Virus record (IMG/VR): IMGVR_UViG_3300032665_000074
Span: 1-41,593 of that record
DNA from: a virus
DNA length: 41,593 nt
Reading direction: 5' to 3' (one strand)
The notes beneath the pieces were generated by a model. It did no database searches, had not been told where the DNA came from, and saw only the letters and a list, made by a program, of their open reading frames with translations. Position 1 is the stretch's first letter. Every line of letters starts with the position of its first letter. A program made the position numbers and the translations under genes. Shown one piece after another: positions 36,951-41,593 of the stretch.

Positions 36951-39900
36951 ATGGCTTACATAGACATCCCCGGATATGGACGGAAAAACTACCCCGACAC
37001 CATGTCGGATGATGAGATCCTACGCGATGCAAATTCGCTGATCGGTAAAGGTAAGCAAGAAGAACCGGATATAGACGTTAGGGATTTTCCTGCATCGTAT
37101 ATTGCGAAGCAGGGCGCGGCTAGAAGCTTAGAGCAGGTTAAAGGCGCTGGTTTAGAGCTACTCCCTTCTATGGGAGCTAAAGCGCTTGGTTATGACGATT
37201 ACGCTAAGCGTAAGATGGATGAGTACCAGACCCGCATGCGGGAGATGGAAGAAGCTCACCCGACTGCTTTTAAGTCCTTCCACGATATTCGTGACATTAG
37301 CGATATCCCCAAGTATGCAACTGAGGCCGTAAGTGAACAGGCCTACAACATACCAACCATGCTTGGTCCCGGTATTGCTGGGCGTATTGGCGGGGGTATG
37401 CTCGCAAAATCATTGGCCTCTAAAGGTCTTGAGGAAGCGGCATTAGCACGAGCCGCGGAAGCGGGATTAACGGGGGAGGCAGCAGAAGCGTATGCCGCTA
37501 ACTTAGCTGAAAAACGTCTAGGTATGGCCGGCCTTAAAGGCGCTGAAGCGGGTATGACCGCTGGGCTTGGCGCAGGTGCCGCTGCTCTTAATGTTCCGGA
37601 AACCTACGAACAGATTTACAGTGATACTGGACAACTGCATCCCGGCGTAGCCGCTGCCTTTGGTGGCGTTAAGTCTATACTAGATACGATTGTTCCGGGT
37701 CATGTACTTAATCAGTTATCCTCGGCTGGAAAAAGCCGACTTGCCTTTGGGCTTATCAAAGACTCTAACGTATTCCCTACTACTTGGAAAAGAGCGTTTG
37801 CTACTGAAGTAGCTAAAGACGCTGCAGGTGAGGGACTCACAGAAGGCGCACAGCAGACTATTGATAACCTTGCGTCTAACTACGCTGGTGCACATAAAGA
37901 CCTACTAGATAACGTAGGGGAGTCTATTGTTCGGGGTGCCATTGGAGGCGGTGCCGTCAGCACTCCCGGTGCAGCTATTCAAGCAGGGCGTATTAAAGAT
38001 GCGCGTCAAGCCGAAATCGATCGTAGAGAACAGCTTCTAAATCAGCAAGAGCAACCGCAGGGGCAGCAAGAACAGCAAGAGCAACCGCTGGATGGACAAC
38101 CTTCATGGCAACCTCCGGAATATAAAGAAACCAAATTTGGTTTGCTGCCTGCACCGCCCGTACCCACAGATTATTACGGCACCCAAGGTGGTCCTACTTT
38201 TTCTTCGCAAGAAGAAGCCGATGCTTATCAGAGACAGCAACAGGAACAAGCGTTCCGTGACCAGTACGATCCCGAAAAAGCTTTTGCCACTCAGAACTGG
38301 TTGGCTTCTAATAGGGAAGCTCTAAGAGCGGCGCAGCTGCGTAGGGAAGGGACTAAAGCGGGCCTCAAGCAGTCCGATATGTTTGCAGAAGACTTGGCGC
38401 AGCCCCCTGTGGCACCGGGTCCACAACCGGGAGAAGGTTACCTTGGACAGATTGACGTCGGCCCTGCAGAGCGCCCTAGAGGTGCTAGTACTGTTATTGA
38501 CGCGGATAGGCTTAAAGCTACTGGACTTAATCCTAGGTCACCTTATTTCAAACAACTCCTTGGGAAAGACATATCCGACCCCGCACAGCTCAAAGACGTT
38601 AAGAACATCGTTTCCAAGGTACGTGCCAATTCAGTCCTCGCAAAGTCAACCAAGACTGGTGTCGAAGAGGTTGTCCGCGGGCTTATGCCCTATGCAACTC
38701 AAGAAGGATTCACAATCCCACGCGGTGAGGAATTCCAATTCAACAAATCCGGACTCGCCCCTGCAGCTAGAGCTCCCATTGGAGGATCTGGAGAAAGCAC
38801 TGGAGTACCTAGCCAACCCGAACCAAGTGTACCCACCGAAGGAACTGGGGTATCTGAAACCGGAGGAGTGGCACCTACTCAACCTGTACCTAGTGGGCCT
38901 ATCGGAGGAACTCCGTCACAGCCGGGTGCACTGACACCCCCAGAACAGAAAGCTACGCCTGTAGAAACAGCTCCGGAGCCACCTACAATTCCGGCTAGAG
39001 ATACAGATCAAACCGGATTCGCTCAGGTTAAAAAGTTCCTTACTCAGAGGTCACTTGCGGACCAGAAAGTTAAACCCACTACGGTAGGAGAAGCAATTCA
39101 GCATCATCTGGATACAGTGCCAGATAGCGCGTACAAATCTCTCGCTGAAAGACTCACTAAGATACCGCATGTAGCATCAACTCCCATATCGTACACACAA
39201 GGCGAACCGGGAGAGCAGGGTAAATTTAACGCTAAAAGTGGCTCTATCGAAATTCATGATGGCGGCGGTTGGCATGCTGTGTTCCATGAAGCTGTCCATG
39301 CCGCTACAGTAAAAGGGTACACGCAGGATAGGGATCTGAGACAATCCTTAGATATGCTACACACTAAAGTGGTCAAGCAAGCCAAAGCAGATGGTAAGAC
39401 TTCTTATTACGGACTTTCAACTCCTATGGAGTTCCTTGCTGAGGCGGAAACCAATCCAGAATTCCAAGATTACTTGAAATCTATTGAATTCAATAAGAAC
39501 CAGTCTTTGTGGGATAGATTGGTCAATGTGGTAAAGCATTACCTAAATAAAATTGGTATTCGTGGGAAAGATCTGAATACGGCTTTAGACGCAGCGTTTG
39601 GATTATCCGAAGCTTCTATGCAGCGCACAGCCGAAGCGGGTGAAGTAGGGTTAACTGATGCTGAGCAAAAAATAGTAGGGTCACAAACATTACAGCTTCC
39701 TTCTAATTTCTCCTCTCCTAACGCTCCGTTCCAGACGGTGCAGGGTGTAGATGCGTTTATAGATAAGGTGAATCCGTTCGGCGCTAGCCAAGCATCGGCG
39801 TTAAGTTCGGCCATCCATGGTGCTACGGGTGCTGTTCGTAGCGGCATACTTAGTATGCTTCCTACTCATGCTCTTAGTGACGTAGCGAAAGGCGCTTTCC

Positions 39901-41593
39901 CTCCGGGTATGGCTGAAGCCTACCATTCTGTTATCAGAGACCAAGACGGTTATCTGCACGGGCTGTTAGACAAGGCTGTTGACGTAAACATGGCCAAGCT
40001 CCGGAAGGCACGTAAGGATGCTCCTAAGCAACAGAATCTATTCAACAAGCTGGCTGCAGAAAGCACTAAGTATGGTGTTGACCCTACGGATGCTGAGTCC
40101 ATGGATAGGGCTACTAAGTTCTCTATGGGTTATTTGGAGTTCAACCCGGACGGTACTGAAAAGGGTATGAAGTACCAGTACTTCGATAGCGCAGAAGCGC
40201 GTAAAGAAGCCATCAAAGCTCACAACAAGAGTAAGCCTGAAGAAGAACGGTCTTTCGCCGTAAAGGATCCGGATATCAAGACTAAGCAGAAAGCTGAAGA
40301 AGTGCGCCGTATGTACAGCCAGCTTAGAGAGTCTTGGAAGGATCTATACAAGTCCATGCGGAACACCAACCAAGCTATGCTCAAGGAGTTCAAGGACTCA
40401 ATCTGCAACCGTATTGACGAAGCCGAGCATCTGGACCATGACACCAAGATCTTCCTTAAGAAGAATCTGCTCACCCGTTTGGCTGAAGCTGGGGTTATCC
40501 ATCCCTATTTCTCTTTGGGTCGTGAAGGCGATCATTGGCTTGCTGCAGAAGTTCCTAACGAGTACGGTGCATACGAATCTTTCGTTACGGCATTTAAGGA
40601 TCCTCTTTCAAGAAGTAAGGTGGAGACTGACCTTAAAAACAAAGTGTATGCACACGAACTAAAGAAGAACCTCGGAAGAGGTATGCCTCAGAACGAAGCT
40701 AAGCAGGCTGCGTACAACTCGGCTGTGAAGCAGGTGCGTGTTTATTCGAACATTAACCAGATCGATTACCGAAGGATGTCTCCGGGGTCTACCATTAACG
40801 AGATTTTGGGAATCATCGAAAGCAAAAAACCTGCTCGCAAGGCAGGGGAATCTGAAGAGGCCTATCAAGACAACGTCCAGCGTTTTAACGATATCGAGCA
40901 TGACATCATGCAGATGGTCATCAATGCTTTGCCAGAAACGGCTTTCGTTAAGAACCTTCAGAAACGTAAGAATACCCCCGGTCATCTAGAAGACATGGTC
41001 GATGTATTTGAGCGCAAGACCCGTAGCAGCGCACGGCAGATTGCTAACCTGAAGTTCAAGCCTAAGCTTAGTAAAGCTCTGGATGACATGCGCGACTACA
41101 CAGCTATGCTGGGTAAAGGAATGGATGAAGTGCGAGACCCCAATACGGGAGAAATAACGCAGGAATCCGTGCTACCTAAAGACAACTCTCTGCAGGCTGC
41201 TTACCTAAATGAGTTCGAAAAGCACGCTAGCGCTATCTTTAACCCGTCCCCGAAGAATGTATCGGGTATTATCAAGTCGGCTCTGTTTGGCGGTACGCTT
41301 GGGTTTAACGTGTCTTCCGGGCTCATCGCCTTGTCGAACTTGCCTATGATTGTGTTCCCCTATCTTGGTGCTGAGTACGGTACGCAAGCTACCCGTAAGG
41401 CCATGGGCGAAGCCCACAAGATAATCCGCAATAGCGGTAACTACCGCAAGGTTCGAGCTTTGGGGCCTGAAGAAGCTAACGACGTTAGCGAAGAAGCGAT
41501 GAAGTCTGGGTGGTCTTTTGGTAATTACGGGCCTAACACCAAGATTGGTAAAGAATTGGCTACCCTGTATGACGTTGCTTCTAGAAGCGGTCA
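36951..41593 (+). CDS. Giant polyvalent-type virion protein with zincin domain (3' truncated by window)
   Basis: Open from ATG 36951 to the window end (1547 residues visible). The opening IDIPGYGRKNYPDTMSDDEI is typical of large podovirus internal proteins. Hydrophobic Gly/Ala-rich segments (about 130-215 and 320-345) could span membranes during ejection. Q- and P-rich linkers follow (350-400, 630-700). A metallopeptidase site HEAVH (779-783) is followed by EFLAEAE (827-833), fitting a gluzincin with a downstream glutamate ligand. Later parts are helical; near residue 1450 comes FNVSSGLIALSNLPMIVFPY, a conserved piece of such proteins. It probably enters the host with the DNA. Confidence 0.87.
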   Translation, partial: MAYIDIPGYGRKNYPDTMSDDEILRDANSLIGKGKQEEPDIDVRDFPASYIAKQGAARSLEQVKGAGLELLPSMGAKALGYDDYAKRKMDEYQTRMREMEEAHPTAFKSFHDIRDISDIPKYATEAVSEQAYNIPTMLGPGIAGRIGGGMLAKSLASKGLEEAALARAAEAGLTGEAAEAYAANLAEKRLGMAGLKGAEAGMTAGLGAGAAALNVPETYEQIYSDTGQLHPGVAAAFGGVKSILDTIVPGHVLNQLSSAGKSRLAFGLIKDSNVFPTTWKRAFATEVAKDAAGEGLTEGAQQTIDNLASNYAGAHKDLLDNVGESIVRGAIGGGAVSTPGAAIQAGRIKDARQAEIDRREQLLNQQEQPQGQQEQQEQPLDGQPSWQPPEYKETKFGLLPAPPVPTDYYGTQGGPTFSSQEEADAYQRQQQEQAFRDQYDPEKAFATQNWLASNREALRAAQLRREGTKAGLKQSDMFAEDLAQPPVAPGPQPGEGYLGQIDVGPAERPRGASTVIDADRLKATGLNPRSPYFKQLLGKDISDPAQLKDVKNIVSKVRANSVLAKSTKTGVEEVVRGLMPYATQEGFTIPRGEEFQFNKSGLAPAARAPIGGSGESTGVPSQPEPSVPTEGTGVSETGGVAPTQPVPSGPIGGTPSQPGALTPPEQKATPVETAPEPPTIPARDTDQTGFAQVKKFLTQRSLADQKVKPTTVGEAIQHHLDTVPDSAYKSLAERLTKIPHVASTPISYTQGEPGEQGKFNAKSGSIEIHDGGGWHAVFHEAVHAATVKGYTQDRDLRQSLDMLHTKVVKQAKADGKTSYYGLSTPMEFLAEAETNPEFQDYLKSIEFNKNQSLWDRLVNVVKHYLNKIGIRGKDLNTALDAAFGLSEASMQRTAEAGEVGLTDAEQKIVGSQTLQLPSNFSSPNAPFQTVQGVDAFIDKVNPFGASQASALSSAIHGATGAVRSGILSMLPTHALSDVAKGAFPPGMAEAYHSVIRDQDGYLHGLLDKAVDVNMAKLRKARKDAPKQQNLFNKLAAESTKYGVDPTDAESMDRATKFSMGYLEFNPDGTEKGMKYQYFDSAEARKEAIKAHNKSKPEEERSFAVKDPDIKTKQKAEEVRRMYSQLRESWKDLYKSMRNTNQAMLKEFKDSICNRIDEAEHLDHDTKIFLKKNLLTRLAEAGVIHPYFSLGREGDHWLAAEVPNEYGAYESFVTAFKDPLSRSKVETDLKNKVYAHELKKNLGRGMPQNEAKQAAYNSAVKQVRVYSNINQIDYRRMSPGSTINEILGIIESKKPARKAGESEEAYQDNVQRFNDIEHDIMQMVINALPETAFVKNLQKRKNTPGHLEDMVDVFERKTRSSARQIANLKFKPKLSKALDDMRDYTAMLGKGMDEVRDPNTGEITQESVLPKDNSLQAAYLNEFEKHASAIFNPSPKNVSGIIKSALFGGTLGFNVSSGLIALSNLPMIVFPYLGAEYGTQATRKAMGEAHKIIRNSGNYRKVRALGPEEANDVSEEAMKSGWSFGNYGPNTKIGKELATLYDVASRSG

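Noticed and set aside
1-41593. tRNA genes, integrase or attachment sites, lysogeny repressor
   Set aside because: No cloverleaf with a T-loop GTTCGAATC-type motif, no tyrosine or serine recombinase and no CI-like protein was seen in the window.

Overview
The window is a contiguous piece of a tailed double-stranded DNA phage genome, or of an uncultivated viral contig; both ends cut through genes. Virion gene content points to a short-tailed (podovirus-type) phage. It has a terminase pair, a long portal with a glutamine-rich tail, a scaffold, an HK97-type capsid protein, neck/adaptor proteins, a P22 gp10-like tail hub protein, several fibres, and large glycine- or glutamine-rich internal (ejection-type) proteins. 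I see no sheath, tail tube or tape-measure gene. Promoters look like bacterial sigma70 promoters, several with an intact TTGACA -35 box, and terminators include UUCG tetraloop hairpins. That suggests a proteobacterial host, but the host cannot be named from the sequence.

Left arm (1-4064, mostly minus strand): compact leftward operons of small proteins. These are a DUF3150-like protein, small Zn-ribbon and membrane proteins, a ribbon-helix-helix-like protein, an unrecognised 199-aa protein and a 24-aa membrane micropeptide. Five copies of the palindrome TGTCAACA-N(1-2)-TGTTGACA lie in the gaps at roughly 1-kb intervals. A repeat-rich gene-free stretch (about 2.58-3.16 kb) may be an origin or control region. 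Position 4065-4385 is the divergent switch point, with a 21-bp perfect palindrome and a rightward promoter.

Right arm (4386-41593, plus strand): packaging and head genes (terS, terL, portal, GroES-like co-chaperonin, scaffold, decoration-type protein, major capsid) run to 13.55 kb and end in a terminator. A cassette with its own promoter (GIY-YIG endonuclease plus a membrane protein) follows. Next come head/neck and small basic KGG-motif proteins (14.86-19.9 kb), then fibre modules (20.45-27.75 kb). The fibre region includes a poly-glycine adhesin-like protein, a duplicated fibre/partner cassette, a 60-bp tandem-repeat gene and an HxH-rich fibre tip. An M15 peptidase endolysin, a tail hub protein, and a chain of translationally coupled genes (31.5-36.9 kb) follow. 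That chain joins a cupin-SET methyltransferase-like protein and a GNAT-like protein to internal virion proteins. The window ends inside a giant protein (more than 1547 aa) carrying a gluzincin HExxH motif, resembling the polyvalent proteins that phages deliver with their DNA.

Three free-standing homing endonucleases of different families (two HNH, one GIY-YIG) sit between virion genes. The strongest candidates for something new are the cupin-SET fusion coupled to ejection-type proteins, the regularly spaced palindrome set of the left arm, the giant metallopeptidase protein, and the micropeptide set between two intrinsic terminators.
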